A program made the translations under genes and the position numbers. Below, piece after piece: positions 16,099 through 27,426 of a stretch of DNA of 64,000 nucleotides. This DNA is from an uncultured Granulosicoccaceae bacterium (GTDB taxonomy: Bacteria > Pseudomonadota > Gammaproteobacteria > Granulosicoccales > Granulosicoccaceae). How positions within the stretch are numbered: the stretch's first letter is position 1; every line of letters starts with the position of its first letter. The DNA lies in NCBI GenBank assembly GCA_938006335.1, contig CALLMF010000008.1, positions 38,241-102,240 of the forward strand. The letters run 5' to 3'. The notes beneath the pieces were generated by a model. It ran no database searches, was not told the origin of the DNA, and was given only the letters and a program-made list of their open reading frames with translations.

Positions 16099-17400
16099 GT
16101 GAATGCGGTGAATATCGGTCTGCTTGGCCTTGGCACGGTTGGCAAGGGCACCGCGACCATCCTGGAGCGCAACGCGGCCGAGATCCTACGTCGCGCTGGT
16201 GTGCCGGTTCGCGTTGCCGGTGCGGTGGTGCGCGATGTGGCGGCCGCTCAGGCATGGCAGGCTGATGCAGGACTGAGCTTTCCGATCACCAGCGATGGCG
16301 ACGCGCTTGTGGCCGATCCCGATATCGACATCATCTGTGAGCTCGTTGGGGGTGAAGAGCCCGCGCTTCGTTGGACTCAGGCCGCGCTCGATGCGGGCAA
16401 GCACGTGGTGACCGCCAACAAGGCGTTGATTGCTACCCATGGCGATGCGCTGTTTGCCAAGGCCAGGTCCAAGGGCGTCGGGCTCCGGTTCGAGGCGGGC
16501 GTGGCCGGTGGTATCCCCGTCATCAAGGCACTGCGAGAGGGGCTCTCCGCCAATCGCATCAACTGGCTCGCAGGCATCATCAACGGTACCGGCAACTTCA
16601 TCCTCTCGGAGATGGCCAGCCATGGGCGCGAGTTTGCGGATGTGCTCGCCGAAGCGCAGGCGCTTGGCTACGCCGAGGCGGATCCCACCTTTGACGTCGA
16701 GGGGATCGATGCCGCACACAAGCTCGCGATCCTTGCCTCGATCGCGTTTGATACGACGGTGGACTTTGACGCACTGCATATCGAAGGCATCAGCTCGATC
16801 CAGCCCGAGGATGTTGCCTACGCCGCGGAGCTTGGCTATCGCATCAAGCACCTGGGTGTCGCGCGACGACGCGATGCCGGTCTTGAGCTGCGTGTGCACC
16901 CCGCGCTGATACCCGAAAAACGCCTGCTCGCCAACGTGGATGGCGTCATGAACGCCGTCGTGATTCACGGTGACGCGGTCGGGCCAACGTTGCATTATGG
17001 TCCGGGTGCAGGCGCCGAGCCGACGGGATCTGCCGTGGTCGCCGACATCATCGACCTGGTGCGCGGAGGCGCGCATCCTGCCGGTGCCGGGATCGACGAA
17101 CCCAAAGCGTTGCCCGTACTCACTTCTGCAGAGTTCCGTTGTCCGTTCTATCTGCGATTGGAAGCCAGCGACCGTCCCGGCGTCATGGCTTCGGTCGCGG
17201 GTATTTTCGGGGATCTGGAAATCAGCCTCGAAGCGATCCTGCAAAAAGAGCCTTCCGCATTGGACGAGAGCAGCGTGCCCATCATTCTGCTGACACGTGA
17301 CGTCGACGAGGCCTGCATGCGACAAGCCACCACTCGTCTTGAAGCGCTCGATGATGTGCTTTCACCAGTCGTCACGCTTCGCGTTGAGACACTCGACTGA
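16099..17400 (+). CDS. hom: Homoserine dehydrogenase
   Basis: The 433-residue enzyme reduces aspartate semialdehyde to homoserine. It shows the NAD(P)-binding motif GLGTVGKG near the N-terminus, the conserved TANKALIATHG segment, GGIPVIKALREGL and the catalytic-domain motif GIINGTGNFILSEM. A C-terminal ACT domain (about 350-430) likely senses threonine. It is monofunctional, with no aspartate kinase fusion. The start is GTG 16099 behind AAGGA at a spacing of about nine bases; another GTG three codons later is possible. It is followed after 26 bases by thrC. Confidence 0.95.
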   Translation: MNAVNIGLLGLGTVGKGTATILERNAAEILRRAGVPVRVAGAVVRDVAAAQAWQADAGLSFPITSDGDALVADPDIDIICELVGGEEPALRWTQAALDAGKHVVTANKALIATHGDALFAKARSKGVGLRFEAGVAGGIPVIKALREGLSANRINWLAGIINGTGNFILSEMASHGREFADVLAEAQALGYAEADPTFDVEGIDAAHKLAILASIAFDTTVDFDALHIEGISSIQPEDVAYAAELGYRIKHLGVARRRDAGLELRVHPALIPEKRLLANVDGVMNAVVIHGDAVGPTLHYGPGAGAEPTGSAVVADIIDLVRGGAHPAGAGIDEPKALPVLTSAEFRCPFYLRLEASDRPGVMASVAGIFGDLEISLEAILQKEPSALDESSVPIILLTRDVDEACMRQATTRLEALDDVLSPVVTLRVETLD

Positions 17401-17426
17401 TCCACCCACTGACACCGAATACCCGC

Positions 17427-18557
17427 ATGCGCTATCAGGGCCTGATCGAACGCTACCGAGACCGGTTACCGGTGGACGCGTCCACCCCAGTAGTGTCACT
17501 CAACGAAGGCGACACCCCACTGATCAAGCTGGTCAATCTGCCCGGCGAGCTGGCGCAGGAAACGGGCGGTGCGCCCGTCGAGATCTTCGTGAAGTACGAG
17601 GGGCTCAACCCCACCGGTTCATTCAAGGATCGTGGCATGACCATGGCCGTCAGCAAGGCTGCGGAAAAAGGCGCCAAGGCGATCGTATGCGCGTCTACGG
17701 GCAACACCTCGGCAGCAGCGGCGGCTTACGCGGCACGTGCGGGCATGACTGCTTTCGTGTTGATTCCGGAAGGCAAGATTCCGATGGGGAAGCTTGCGCA
17801 GGCAATCGCGCACGGTGCGGTCGTGCTGCAGATTCGCGGCAACTTCGATGACGGCATGCGACTCGTCAAGGAGGTCGCCGGTGAGGCACCCGTGGAGATC
17901 GTCAATTCGATCAATCCCTACCGCCTGCAGGGTCAGAAAACCGGTGCCTTCGAGATCGTGGAAGCGCTGGGTGACGCGCCGGATTATCACTGTATTCCGG
18001 TAGGCAATGCCGGCAACATCTCCGGCTACTGGATCGGTTACTCGGAGATGGCTGGCTGTAATACGGCCAGTTGTACCTTGTGCAATGGCGCGTGCCCCTA
18101 CCTGGATCAACCCAAGACCGGCAAGCGCCCGGTCATGGTGGGTTATCAGGCAGCCGGTGCCGCTCCCTTTCTCCGCGGAGCACCGGTAGAAGCGCCAGAA
18201 ACCCTGGCCACCGCGATACGCATCGGCAACCCGCAATCCTGGGATCTGGCCAAGGCGGCGGTCGATGAGTCGGGTGGCTGGTTTGATGAGGTCACAGACG
18301 ATGAGTTGCTCGCCACACAGTCCTTGCTGGCGACACGGGAAGGCGTGTTCTGCGAACCGGCGTCGGCGGTGTCGTTGTGCGGCGCGCTTCGTGATATCCG
18401 CGCGGGTCGTATACCTGCCGGCAGCACCATCGCCTGCACCTTGACCGGCCACGGCTTGAAAGATACGGCCACGGCCATCGCGGGGCGCGAGTCGGTGCAG
18501 ACCGTGGATGCGGACCTGGCGTCAGTAAAGGCGGCGATTGTCGGTCGTCTGGACTGA
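17427..18557 (+). CDS. thrC: Threonine synthase with cysteine-cluster insertion
   Basis: A 376-residue PLP enzyme converting O-phosphohomoserine to threonine. Lys67 in NPTGSFKDRGM is the PLP Schiff-base lysine, CASTGNTSAA binds substrate phosphate, and PVGNAGNI and GYQAAGAAPF are conserved family segments. Between the last two lies an unusual segment with Cys211, Cys216, Cys219 and Cys223 followed by Pro (C-x4-C-x2-C-x3-C-P), where common threonine synthases have a short cysteine-free loop. It ends 11 bases from the convergent aat gene. Confidence 0.94.
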   Translation: MRYQGLIERYRDRLPVDASTPVVSLNEGDTPLIKLVNLPGELAQETGGAPVEIFVKYEGLNPTGSFKDRGMTMAVSKAAEKGAKAIVCASTGNTSAAAAAYAARAGMTAFVLIPEGKIPMGKLAQAIAHGAVVLQIRGNFDDGMRLVKEVAGEAPVEIVNSINPYRLQGQKTGAFEIVEALGDAPDYHCIPVGNAGNISGYWIGYSEMAGCNTASCTLCNGACPYLDQPKTGKRPVMVGYQAAGAAPFLRGAPVEAPETLATAIRIGNPQSWDLAKAAVDESGGWFDEVTDDELLATQSLLATREGVFCEPASAVSLCGALRDIRAGRIPAGSTIACTLTGHGLKDTATAIAGRESVQTVDADLASVKAAIVGRLD

Positions 18558-18568
18558 CGAACGATTTG

Positions 18569-19312
18569 TCAGGCGCTGTTGCCGAGCTTTCCCGAGTTTT
18601 CGACAGCGCTCTTGCGACGGCGCGCGGCCTCGACCAACGTCCGGTATCGCTCGTCGGCCCGGTCGGTGAATTCGTCGAGCAGTCGGCAGTAGTGGCTGCG
18701 TTTGATGTTGATCGCACCGAGGGACACCAGGTGGCTGGTTTCCAGCTGGCAGTCGATCAAACGATAAGGCATGTGCGTGGCAAGGTGGGCGAGTGCGACC
18801 TTGGAGGCATCCCGGGCGTGTGAAAACATCGACTCGCCGATAAACACACGACCCAGCGCGATGCCGTAGAGCCCGCCGACCAGACGATGGCCTTCCCACA
18901 CTTCGAGTGACCGTGCAGCACCAACGGCCGCCAGTTCGCAATACGCCTCGATCATCTCGTCGGTCACCCAGGTGCCGGTAGAGCCCGCGCGCGGCGCGCC
19001 GCATTGCTTCATGACTTCGCGGTAGGCGAAGTTCTCGGTGACTTCGAACTTCCCGGACTTGATCGTCTTGCGCAGGCTACGCGAGATCTTGAAGTCGTCC
19101 GGCCAGATGACGCAGCGCGGGTCCGGGGACCACCAGAGCACCGGCTCACCTTCTTCGTACCACGGGAACACGCCATTGCGGTAGCCCAGCAGCAGGCGCT
19201 CCGGGCTGAGATTGGAGCCCGCCATCAACAGGCCATTAGGCTCGGACAGCGCCGTCTCCACATCCGGAAACGGCGTCTCGTCGTCGTCAGGCGCCAGGAA
19301 CGGGATGGGCAT
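18569..19312 (-). CDS. aat: Leucyl/phenylalanyl-tRNA-protein transferase
   Basis: A 247-residue enzyme that adds Leu or Phe from tRNA to N-terminal Lys/Arg of proteins, marking them for ClpS/ClpAP degradation. Family landmarks are clear: GNLS-like GSNLSPERLLLGYRNGVFPWY, WWSPDPRCVI, GTWVTDEMIEAY, SLEVWEGHRLVGGLYGIALGRVFIGESMFS and LIDCQLETSHLVSLGA. It is the third gene of the trxB-acyltransferase-aat run, 12 bases after the preceding stop. The C-terminal 30 residues are charged and less conserved. Confidence 0.95.
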   Translation of the reverse strand: MPIPFLAPDDDETPFPDVETALSEPNGLLMAGSNLSPERLLLGYRNGVFPWYEEGEPVLWWSPDPRCVIWPDDFKISRSLRKTIKSGKFEVTENFAYREVMKQCGAPRAGSTGTWVTDEMIEAYCELAAVGAARSLEVWEGHRLVGGLYGIALGRVFIGESMFSHARDASKVALAHLATHMPYRLIDCQLETSHLVSLGAINIKRSHYCRLLDEFTDRADERYRTLVEAARRRKSAVENSGKLGNSA

Positions 19313-19324
19313 CAGGATCGCGGG

Positions 19325-20527
19325 TCAGGGGACTTGCAGGTCTTTCCTGAAAGGTAACAAATCGGTCAGACCGCTGCATCGCTGTTCGACGTACGGGCGC
19401 TCTTCCTTGAGGAATTCTTCGATTGCGTCGCGAAATCCGGGGTGAAAAACCGCGTGCGCCGAGCGCGTCAGAGTCGGCTGGAAGCCCCGTGTGATCTTGT
19501 GCTCACCTTGTGCGCCAGGCTCAAAGCGTTGCAGGCCCCGCTCGATGCAATGTTCGATGCCCTGGTAGTAACAGGTCTCGAAATGCAGGCTGTGGTAGTC
19601 GCGTCGGCAGCCCCAATAGCGTCCGTACAAGGTGTCGCCGCCCTCGAACATGACCGAACAGGCCACGGGCCGCTCCGGCGTCGGGTCGGCAGGGTCATAG
19701 GCAAATACGATCAGTGTGGCGTCGCCAAAGTGACTACCCATGCGTTCGAAGAACCCGAGCGTCAACCAGGGGTTGCCCCACTTGCGATCAAATGTGGAGG
19801 TGTAGAAGTCATGCACATCCGCCCATTCGGAAGCCGACAGGCTGCTGCCGCTGCGACGCTGCAAGGTGAGACCGGCATCGGTCACGTGGCGGCGCTCTCG
19901 TCGCAGTGTCTTGCGTCGTTTCGAGGTGCACGTGCCGAGAAACTCATCAAAGCTTGCGTAGGCTGCGTTTTGCCAGTGGTATTGGCAATCGATTCTCGCG
20001 AGGTGCGGATAGCCTGGGGTGTGGGTCAGGAGCCGCTGTTCGCGCTCGGGGACGAACAGGTGATGCACACTGGAGAACCCTTCGGTCTCGGCGTACTGCA
20101 GCAGAGCGCGCGTCAGTAGCTGCGCATGAGGCTCGAAGTTGCGGTCTTCGCGCACAAGCAAGCGCGGACCGGTTGCCGGCGTAAACGGGATGCCCACGAC
20201 CAGCTTGGGGTAGTACGCCTCCCCGTGTCGTTGATACGCATCAGCCCATGACCAGTCGAAGACGAACTCTCCGTAACTGTTGGTCTTCACATACGCGGCA
20301 ACGGCTGCGACGAGTTCTCCCTCGTCATGGATAAAGAAGTACCGCGGATGCCAACCACTCGCTTCCCCCAGACAGCCCGTCGTCTCGAGCGCAAACAGAA
20401 ACTCATGGCGTACGAAGGGATTGCCATCGGCGTTGAGCGCATTCCATTCAGCTGCCGAGGCATCCGCGAGCGTACTGCGCACCTCGACCTGGGTGTGAGC
20501 TTCGACACTGGGTGAGTCCGTGCTCAC
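19325..20527 (-). CDS. FemAB-like GNAT-type acyltransferase
   Basis: A 400-residue protein matching the FemAB_like/DUF482 family of GNAT proteins. Landmarks are NPFVRHEFLFALE near the N-terminus, YVKTNSYGEFVFDWSWADAY, PFTPATGPRLL, the basic KRRKTLRRERR motif, GRYWGCRRDYHSLHFETCYYQGIEHCIERGL and FEPGAQGEHKITRGF. The family is often labelled peptidoglycan biosynthesis, but no activity is proven for this type. The GTG at 20527 was chosen because it lies 15 bases after the trxB stop with an AGGA about nine bases upstream. Co-transcription with trxB and aat is likely. Confidence 0.85.
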   Translation of the reverse strand: MSTDSPSVEAHTQVEVRSTLADASAAEWNALNADGNPFVRHEFLFALETTGCLGEASGWHPRYFFIHDEGELVAAVAAYVKTNSYGEFVFDWSWADAYQRHGEAYYPKLVVGIPFTPATGPRLLVREDRNFEPHAQLLTRALLQYAETEGFSSVHHLFVPEREQRLLTHTPGYPHLARIDCQYHWQNAAYASFDEFLGTCTSKRRKTLRRERRHVTDAGLTLQRRSGSSLSASEWADVHDFYTSTFDRKWGNPWLTLGFFERMGSHFGDATLIVFAYDPADPTPERPVACSVMFEGGDTLYGRYWGCRRDYHSLHFETCYYQGIEHCIERGLQRFEPGAQGEHKITRGFQPTLTRSAHAVFHPGFRDAIEEFLKEERPYVEQRCSGLTDLLPFRKDLQVP

Positions 20528-20541
20528 GGCCTTGTCCTGGC

Positions 20542-21564
<1,023 letters not shown>

Positions 21565-21644
21565 CTACACTTTATATTCTACCGGCCATACCGGCCCGCG
21601 CGAGTGCTCCTCGCGACACAAATACAAGCGATTTCAGCTCAGGT

Positions 21645-24629
21645 TTGGCTCAGGCAACCCGAAAAAGACCCGCCGCTTCTGCAAAGAAGAAGGCGTCTGC
21701 TCGCAAGAAAAAGGCGACGGCCGGTACGCGTGTCACGACCAAACGCGCGACTGCGTCGCGCGGCGTCGTCTCGCGTGGTAGCGCGGCGACAAACAAGAAG
21801 CGCGCCGCAAGCGCCAGGGGCACACAAGCGGTTGCACCGAAGCGGCAGCGGCGCCTTGCCACTGCAAATTTCGGGAGTTCCGTGGCGCTAGGTCACATGG
21901 GTCGGCTGCTGCGCGAAGTCGGCGCCATCGTCTGTGGTTTTGCTGCGCTCATCGGTTTTCTTGCCCTTGCAAGCTTCAACGTCAATGATCCAGGCTGGTC
22001 GCACACGGGCGGTGGCGAGGCGATCCACAACAGCGTGGGTCGGGTCGGGGCGTGGTTTGCCGACGTCTCGTTCTATCTGTTCGGATACATGGCCTATCTG
22101 ATCCCGGTCGTGCTCGGATTGTCAGCGTGGCTGCTGTTCAGGGATCAGAATACGGCAAGCAGCGCGTATCGTCCGTTTCTGTTTGTGCGAGTCATCGGCA
22201 TCGTCTTGATGCTGGCATCGGCCAGTGGTCTGGCTGATCTGCATTTCGGTGTTCCCGATGGCGCATTGCCGCACGGCACCTTCGGCGGCGGCATTCTGGG
22301 CACTGCCGTGGCGTGGCGTCTGGTGGCCTACCTGCAGCCGCTTGGCACGACCTTGCTGCTATTGGCGGCGTTCTTCTCGTCAATGACGCTCGCATTCGGC
22401 ACCTCGTGGCTGCAACTGGTCGAATCCATTGGTTCGGCACTCACGCGCGCAGGCAACGTCGTGATTGGCGTGTTGCGTATCGACCCCGAAACGCGCGAAG
22501 AGCGCGAACGCCAGCAAGCAGCTGATGAAGCTCGACGCATGCGCTTTGCCGACGCAGCACCCGGCGTCACCGATGCGTTGATGACCGATGTCGACGATAT
22601 CCATATCAATGCCGATACGCGTCCGACGGGCGGTGGCGTTGCGGCTCTGGCTGGTGGTCTGGTCGGCGGTTTGTCTGCCGGCATCGGTCGCTTGTTCGGT
22701 GGTCACAGGACATTACCGCTGGGTCAGCCTGGGGGCGGCGGTGAGTCCACTGCTGGTGCGGCGCTCGCGCGTGCGACAGCCGGCTCGCTGGACGAGCGTG
22801 TCGGTGCCGCGTTGGATGACGCGCAGCGCGATATCGACGCCTTGCACACCGAGCCAGCAACGCCGGCGGGCGAGGCGGCTACAACACCGGCGGCGACGCC
22901 CGCAGTCGCTCCTGTCATTGCGCCTGGCGCACCGGCAGTAACGCCGCCCGTCGCCGAGGCGGTCGCTGCACCGGTAGCCGCCCCGCCGATCACGCCTCCG
23001 GCAAGGCCCGCGGCAGTGGCGCAAGCGGCCGCTGAACCGACCGCAGAAGACCTTGCGATCCGCTCGAAGCGCATCGCGATCAAGGACCGCGCATCCAACG
23101 ACGAGCGCCAGGCCAAGCTGTACCTGGACGTTCCGGATTCCGACCTGCCGCCGCTGTCCTTGCTGGACGCGCCGGAGCCCCAGACCAGTGGCTTCTCCGA
23201 AGAGGAGTTGCGCAGTCTTTCGATACTGCTCGAACAGAAGCTCGCAGAATTTCGGATCGAGGTCGAAGTGGTCGCGGTTCAGCCCGGGCCCGTGATCACG
23301 CGCTTCGAGATGCAGCTGGCGCCCGGTATCAAGGCGAGCAAGGTCACCGGCTTGTCGCAAGACCTGGCGCGGTCGCTGTCGCTGGTATCGGTGCGTGTGG
23401 TGGAAGTGATTCCCGGCAAGAGCACCATCGGCATCGAAGTGCCCAACGAACGTCGCGAAATCGTGCAGCTCTCCGAGATGCTGATGAGCGAGCAGTACAC
23501 CAAGCAGAAGTCGCCGTTGACGCTTGCGCTCGGCAAGGACATCTCCGGTCATTCAGTGACGGCGGACCTCGGCAAGATGCCGCACCTGCTGGTCGCGGGA
23601 ACCACCGGTTCCGGTAAATCGGTAGCGGTCAATTCGATGTTGATCAGCCTGCTGTACAAGGCAACCGCCAAGGACGTGCGCTTGATCCTGATCGATCCGA
23701 AGATGCTTGAACTCAACGTCTATGACGGCATTCCGCATCTGCTCGCACCTGTGGTCACCGACATGTCGGAAGCGGCCAATGCCTTGCGCTGGTGTGTGGG
23801 CGAGATGGAGCGTCGTTACACGCTCATGGCCGCGCTCAAGGTGCGCAACATTGCCGGCTACAACAAGAAGATCGCCGAGGCCATCGATCGTGGTGAGCCA
23901 CTCACAGACCCCCTGTGGCAAGCGGAGCTATCGCTTGACCCGTCCGGCCCACCTCCGGAACTCGAACCGATGCCATTGATTGTCGTGGTGGTGGACGAGT
24001 TCGCCGACATGATGATGCAGGTCGGCAAGAAGGCCGAAGAGCTGATCGCTCGCATTGCCCAGAAGGCCCGTGCCGCCGGTATTCACCTGATTCTGGCGAC
24101 GCAGCGTCCGTCGGTGGATGTCATCACCGGCCTGATCAAGGCGAACGTGCCTACGCGTATCGCGTTCCAGGTATCCACTCGCATCGATTCGCGGACCATC
24201 ATCGATCAGGGTGGGGCGGAAACCCTGCTTGGGCACGGCGACATGCTGTATCAGCCGCCGGGCGCATCGATCACGCAACGCGTGCACGGTGCCTTCGTCG
24301 ATGATCATGAAGTTCTCAATGTGGTGGCGCACATCAAGCAGACGGGTGAGCCTCAGTACATCGAGGCCATCCTGCAGGAGAACACCGCTGCCATCCCGGG
24401 ACTATCGGGCGGGGAGGCGTCGGGCGACGCCGGCGAGCAGGACGCCCTGTATGACCAGGCCGTGGCTGTGGTCACCGAGTCCCGACGTGCATCGATATCG
24501 TTTGTGCAGCGCAAGCTGAAGATCGGGTACAACCGTGCGGCCCGCATGGTCGAGGAAATGGAGGCCGCCGGTGTTGTCAGCGCCGACATGAACGGCAAGC
24601 GCGAGGTGCTGGCGCCGCCGCCGGTATAG
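21645..24629 (+). CDS. ftsK: DNA translocase FtsK
   Basis: A 994-residue septal DNA pump that aligns and resolves chromosome termini. An unusually basic Lys/Ala/Arg/Thr leader (about 1-70) precedes four transmembrane helices (about 85-250), an Ala/Pro/Thr-rich linker (about 340-480) and the RecA-like motor. The motor has Walker A GTTGSGKS (652-659) and Walker [10 protein letters not shown] (Asp784-Glu785). A winged-helix gamma domain lies at the end ([24 protein letters not shown]). The start appears to be TTG 21645, with AGGT immediately in front; the true start could be slightly downstream. It is the first gene of the ftsK-lolA-rarA neighbourhood, here interrupted by three ABC-transporter genes. 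Confidence 0.95.
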   Translation: MAQATRKRPAASAKKKASARKKKATAGTRVTTKRATASRGVVSRGSAATNKKRAASARGTQAVAPKRQRRLATANFGSSVALGHMGRLLREVGAIVCGFAALIGFLALASFNVNDPGWSHTGGGEAIHNSVGRVGAWFADVSFYLFGYMAYLIPVVLGLSAWLLFRDQNTASSAYRPFLFVRVIGIVLMLASASGLADLHFGVPDGALPHGTFGGGILGTAVAWRLVAYLQPLGTTLLLLAAFFSSMTLAFGTSWLQLVESIGSALTRAGNVVIGVLRIDPETREERERQQAADEARRMRFADAAPGVTDALMTDVDDIHINADTRPTGGGVAALAGGLVGGLSAGIGRLFGGHRTLPLGQPGGGGESTAGAALARATAGSLDERVGAALDDAQRDIDALHTEPATPAGEAATTPAATPAVAPVIAPGAPAVTPPVAEAVAAPVAAPPITPPARPAAVAQAAAEPTAEDLAIRSKRIAIKDRASNDERQAKLYLDVPDSDLPPLSLLDAPEPQTSGFSEEELRSLSILLEQKLAEFRIEVEVVAVQPGPVITRFEMQLAPGIKASKVTGLSQDLARSLSLVSVRVVEVIPGKSTIGIEVPNERREIVQLSEMLMSEQYTKQKSPLTLALGKDISGHSVTADLGKMPHLLVAGTTGSGKSVAVNSMLISLLYKATAKDVRLILIDPKMLELNVYDGIPHLLAPVVTDMSEAANALRWCVGEMERRYTLMAALKVRNIAGYNKKIAEAIDRGEPLTDPLWQAELSLDPSGPPPELEPMPLIVVVVDEFADMMMQVGKKAEELIARIAQKARAAGIHLILATQRPSVDVITGLIKANVPTRIAFQVSTRIDSRTIIDQGGAETLLGHGDMLYQPPGASITQRVHGAFVDDHEVLNVVAHIKQTGEPQYIEAILQENTAAIPGLSGGEASGDAGEQDALYDQAVAVVTESRRASISFVQRKLKIGYNRAARMVEEMEAAGVVSADMNGKREVLAPPPV

Positions 24630-24761
24630 CCATTCAAGACGGATTGTTAGGTGACTTGTGCGCTCGGTGCACTAATTGAGCGTCGTTTCCGGGAAGACGT
24701 GGTGCTCGCGGCACGGATACACTAGTCCGACGCATAGTCACCATCGACGGACAATTGACCC

Positions 24762-25763
24762 ATGCTCTTGCGCACCTTGGCAGCCGCCGGCTGTTTGCTC
24801 ACCTCGTTTTCCGCACAGGCGGCGACCGACATGCCCTTCGCCCTGGACTGGAAATTCGAAGGTCCCTCGGCCCCGTTCTTTGCCGCGATCGATTCCGGCT
24901 ACTTCAGTGATTCGGACATCACTGTCGAGATCACGGCGGGCTCTGGCTCACTGGACGCGATTCCGAAGGTTGCCACCGGCGCGTTTCCGGTCGGTTTTGC
25001 CGATATCAATTCCCTGGTGCGCTTTCTGGACCAGAACCCCGGTGCGCCTGTCACTGCAGTGATGATGATTTATGACAAGCCGCCGTTTGCCGTTGTCGGG
25101 CGCAAGAGTCTCGGTGTGGAAGCGCCGGCCGATCTCGAAGGCAAGGTGCTGGGCGCGCCACCGCCCGATGGCGCCTGGGCGCAGTTTCCGATCTTTGCCG
25201 CCGAAACCGGTATAGACACCGACGCGATCACTGTCGAGCCGGTCGGTTTCCCAACGCGCGAGCCGATGCTCGCAGAAGGCAACGTCGCTGCGATCACCGG
25301 GTTCTCGTTTTCCTCCTACCTCAACCTGGTGCGTCTTGGCGTGCTGGAAGACGACATCACCACCTTGTTGATGGCCGACTTCGGCGTGGACCTCTACGGC
25401 AATGCGGTCATCGTCAACACCGAGTTCGCTGAAGAAAACCCGGATGCGGTCAAGGCGTTTCTCGAGGCGGTTGCCATGGGTTGGGTGGACTCGATCAGTG
25501 ATCCCGAGATGGCGATCAGCAGTCTGATGGAACGCAACCCTGCCGCAGATGCAGCGCTGGAGCAACGTCGCCTGCAACTTGCGATCGACGCGAACGTCGT
25601 TACCGACTACGTGAAGGCCAACGGCATGGGCGCCGTCGATGCTGATCGTATGGCCAACGCCATCGAGCAGATTCGACTGACCTACGAGTTCCAGAACGAG
25701 CCCGATGCCAGCCTGTACTTCACGGACGCCTACCTGCCACAGGGTGGTTTTCCTCTGCCTTAG
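24762..25763 (+). CDS. ABC transporter substrate-binding protein, NMT1/SsuA type
   Basis: A 333-residue periplasmic protein with a signal peptide (about 1-20, ending AQA). The mature start ALDWKFEGPSAPFFAAIDSGYF and the following VGFADINSLV resemble the NMT1/THI5-like and nitrate/taurine binding-protein families. The partners downstream (ATPase and single permease) also fit that transporter class. The substrate could be a pyrimidine precursor, sulfonate or similar small organic molecule; the sequence does not decide. It lies 132 bases after ftsK and 38 bases before the ATPase gene. Confidence 0.85.
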   Translation: MLLRTLAAAGCLLTSFSAQAATDMPFALDWKFEGPSAPFFAAIDSGYFSDSDITVEITAGSGSLDAIPKVATGAFPVGFADINSLVRFLDQNPGAPVTAVMMIYDKPPFAVVGRKSLGVEAPADLEGKVLGAPPPDGAWAQFPIFAAETGIDTDAITVEPVGFPTREPMLAEGNVAAITGFSFSSYLNLVRLGVLEDDITTLLMADFGVDLYGNAVIVNTEFAEENPDAVKAFLEAVAMGWVDSISDPEMAISSLMERNPAADAALEQRRLQLAIDANVVTDYVKANGMGAVDADRMANAIEQIRLTYEFQNEPDASLYFTDAYLPQGGFPLP

Positions 25764-25801
25764 AGGGAGTTTCGTGTCAGCGGTTTCAGGGTGAGCTGCC
25801 C

Positions 25802-26608
25802 ATGAACGCTCTGATCGATATTCGCGATGTGCACCATGCCTACGCGACATCGAGCGGACCGCTCCCTGTGCTGGCAGGTCTCGACCTGTCCGTGCGAGAG
25901 GGCGGCTTCACGGCTGTGGTCGGCCCATCAGGGTGTGGCAAGTCAACGCTGACCCGTCTGGTCGCTGGCCTGATGATTCCCGATCGGGGAACGGTATCCC
26001 TGCACGGGGAGCCGGTGACCTCGCCACGTTCTACCGTGGGCATGGCGTTTCAGAACCCGGTATTGCTTGAGTGGCGCACCATCCTGCAGAACGTGTTGTT
26101 GCCACTGGAAATCGTGCCGACGCGCTTGTCACGCTCGCAGCAGCAGGAGCGTGCGCTCAGCCTGCTCGAACTCGTGGGGCTTGCCGGTTTCGAGGACAAG
26201 CGTCCGTCCGAGTTGTCCGGTGGCATGCGCCAACGTGCGTCCCTGTGTCGAGCGCTGGTACACCAGCCCGATGTGCTGATCCTGGATGAGCCGTTCGGTG
26301 CCCTCGATGCCTTCACGCGCGAGGATCTCTGGCAGATCATGCACGAGCTCAAGGCGCGGGAACCCTTCACCGGGGTGCTCATCACACATGACCTTCGCGA
26401 ATCGATCTTTCTGGCCGACCAGGTCGTGGTGCTGTCGGGGCGCCCGGCGCGCACGCAATACGTGCTGGACGTACCGAGCGATGGTCCGCGCGATCTCGAC
26501 ATGCTGTACACGCCGGAATCAGTCGAGATGCTCGCGACGCTGAGGCGGGAAATCCAGATCGCTCGAGAAGGCGAGAGCGCCGACCCTGCCGAGAACGCTC
26601 GCTCATGA
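25802..26608 (+). CDS. ABC transporter ATP-binding protein, nitrate/sulfonate/taurine type
   Basis: A 268-residue ATPase with Walker A GPSGCGKST (41-49), signature LSGGMRQRASL, Walker B VLILDEPFGALD and the switch His in LITHDLRES. It energises uptake with the permease encoded next, whose start overlaps its stop by four bases. The C-terminal tail (about 245-268) is charged and variable. Confidence 0.93.
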   Translation: MNALIDIRDVHHAYATSSGPLPVLAGLDLSVREGGFTAVVGPSGCGKSTLTRLVAGLMIPDRGTVSLHGEPVTSPRSTVGMAFQNPVLLEWRTILQNVLLPLEIVPTRLSRSQQQERALSLLELVGLAGFEDKRPSELSGGMRQRASLCRALVHQPDVLILDEPFGALDAFTREDLWQIMHELKAREPFTGVLITHDLRESIFLADQVVVLSGRPARTQYVLDVPSDGPRDLDMLYTPESVEMLATLRREIQIAREGESADPAENARS

Positions 26609-27363
26609 GTCGCAAATTGTTCGTGCCGCTGATTGCGTTCGCCGTGTTCCTTGCCTTGTGGGAACTGTTGGTATGGGCCAATGATTGGCCCAACTACAAG
26701 ATGGCGTCGCCTACCGATCTTGTGCCGGCGTTCGTCAAGTACTGGGAGCTCTTCCTCAGCATGGGTTGGCAGACGCTCTGGCGCACCGTGGTAGGCCTGC
26801 TGCTCGCCGTGGTCGTCGGCGTGCTGTTGGGCATGGTCATGGGCTTTTCGCGCACCATGCGCGATGCACTGTATCCCTTGCTGGTCGGATTCAATGCGGT
26901 ACCCAAGGCGACGGTGGTTCCGATCGTTGCACTGCTGTTTGTTGGCGCGCACGATTTCAACACGGTCCTCATCGCCTTCATGATCTCGTTCTTCCCGATC
27001 GCGGTATCGGTGTCGATCGGCTTGTCGACCCTGGAGCCCGAATACCGGGACATCCTTCGTTCGCTGGGTGCCTCGCAGTTCACCATCTTCAGAAAGATTG
27101 CACTGCCAAAGACGCTGCCGGAGTTTTTCGGTGCACTCAAGGTGGCGGTCACACTGGCCTTCATCGGTACCAATCTGATGGAGATCGTCTCGCCTCATGG
27201 ACGCGGCTTGGGTGCACTGTTCGACTCTGCGAAGACCAACTCCGACTATCCGCTGATGTTCGCGGTACTGATCGCTCTCGCCTTCCTCGGCATCGTGCTG
27301 TACTACGTCGTGGTTGCGCTCGAGAGCATCTTCGCCGGATGGGCCGAACGCTCTCCAAGCTGA
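26605..27363 (+). CDS. ABC transporter permease, nitrate/sulfonate/taurine type
   Basis: A 252-residue inner-membrane protein with about six helices and the EAA-loop motif SLGASQFTIFRKIALPKTLP that docks to the ATPase. Its ATG overlaps the ATPase stop (ATGA), so the two are translationally coupled. As in this transporter class, one permease gene is present and would act as a homodimer. Confidence 0.93.
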   Translation: MSRKLFVPLIAFAVFLALWELLVWANDWPNYKMASPTDLVPAFVKYWELFLSMGWQTLWRTVVGLLLAVVVGVLLGMVMGFSRTMRDALYPLLVGFNAVPKATVVPIVALLFVGAHDFNTVLIAFMISFFPIAVSVSIGLSTLEPEYRDILRSLGASQFTIFRKIALPKTLPEFFGALKVAVTLAFIGTNLMEIVSPHGRGLGALFDSAKTNSDYPLMFAVLIALAFLGIVLYYVVVALESIFAGWAERSPS

Positions 27364-27426
27364 GACGCAATGGTTTGCAGCAGTAGTGCCAGGCACATGG
27401 CGGCTGCTGCATGGCACACTGGTCGC

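Noticed and set aside
16186..17325. Minus-strand open frame of 379 codons
   Set aside because: Antisense to homoserine dehydrogenase, with no family features.
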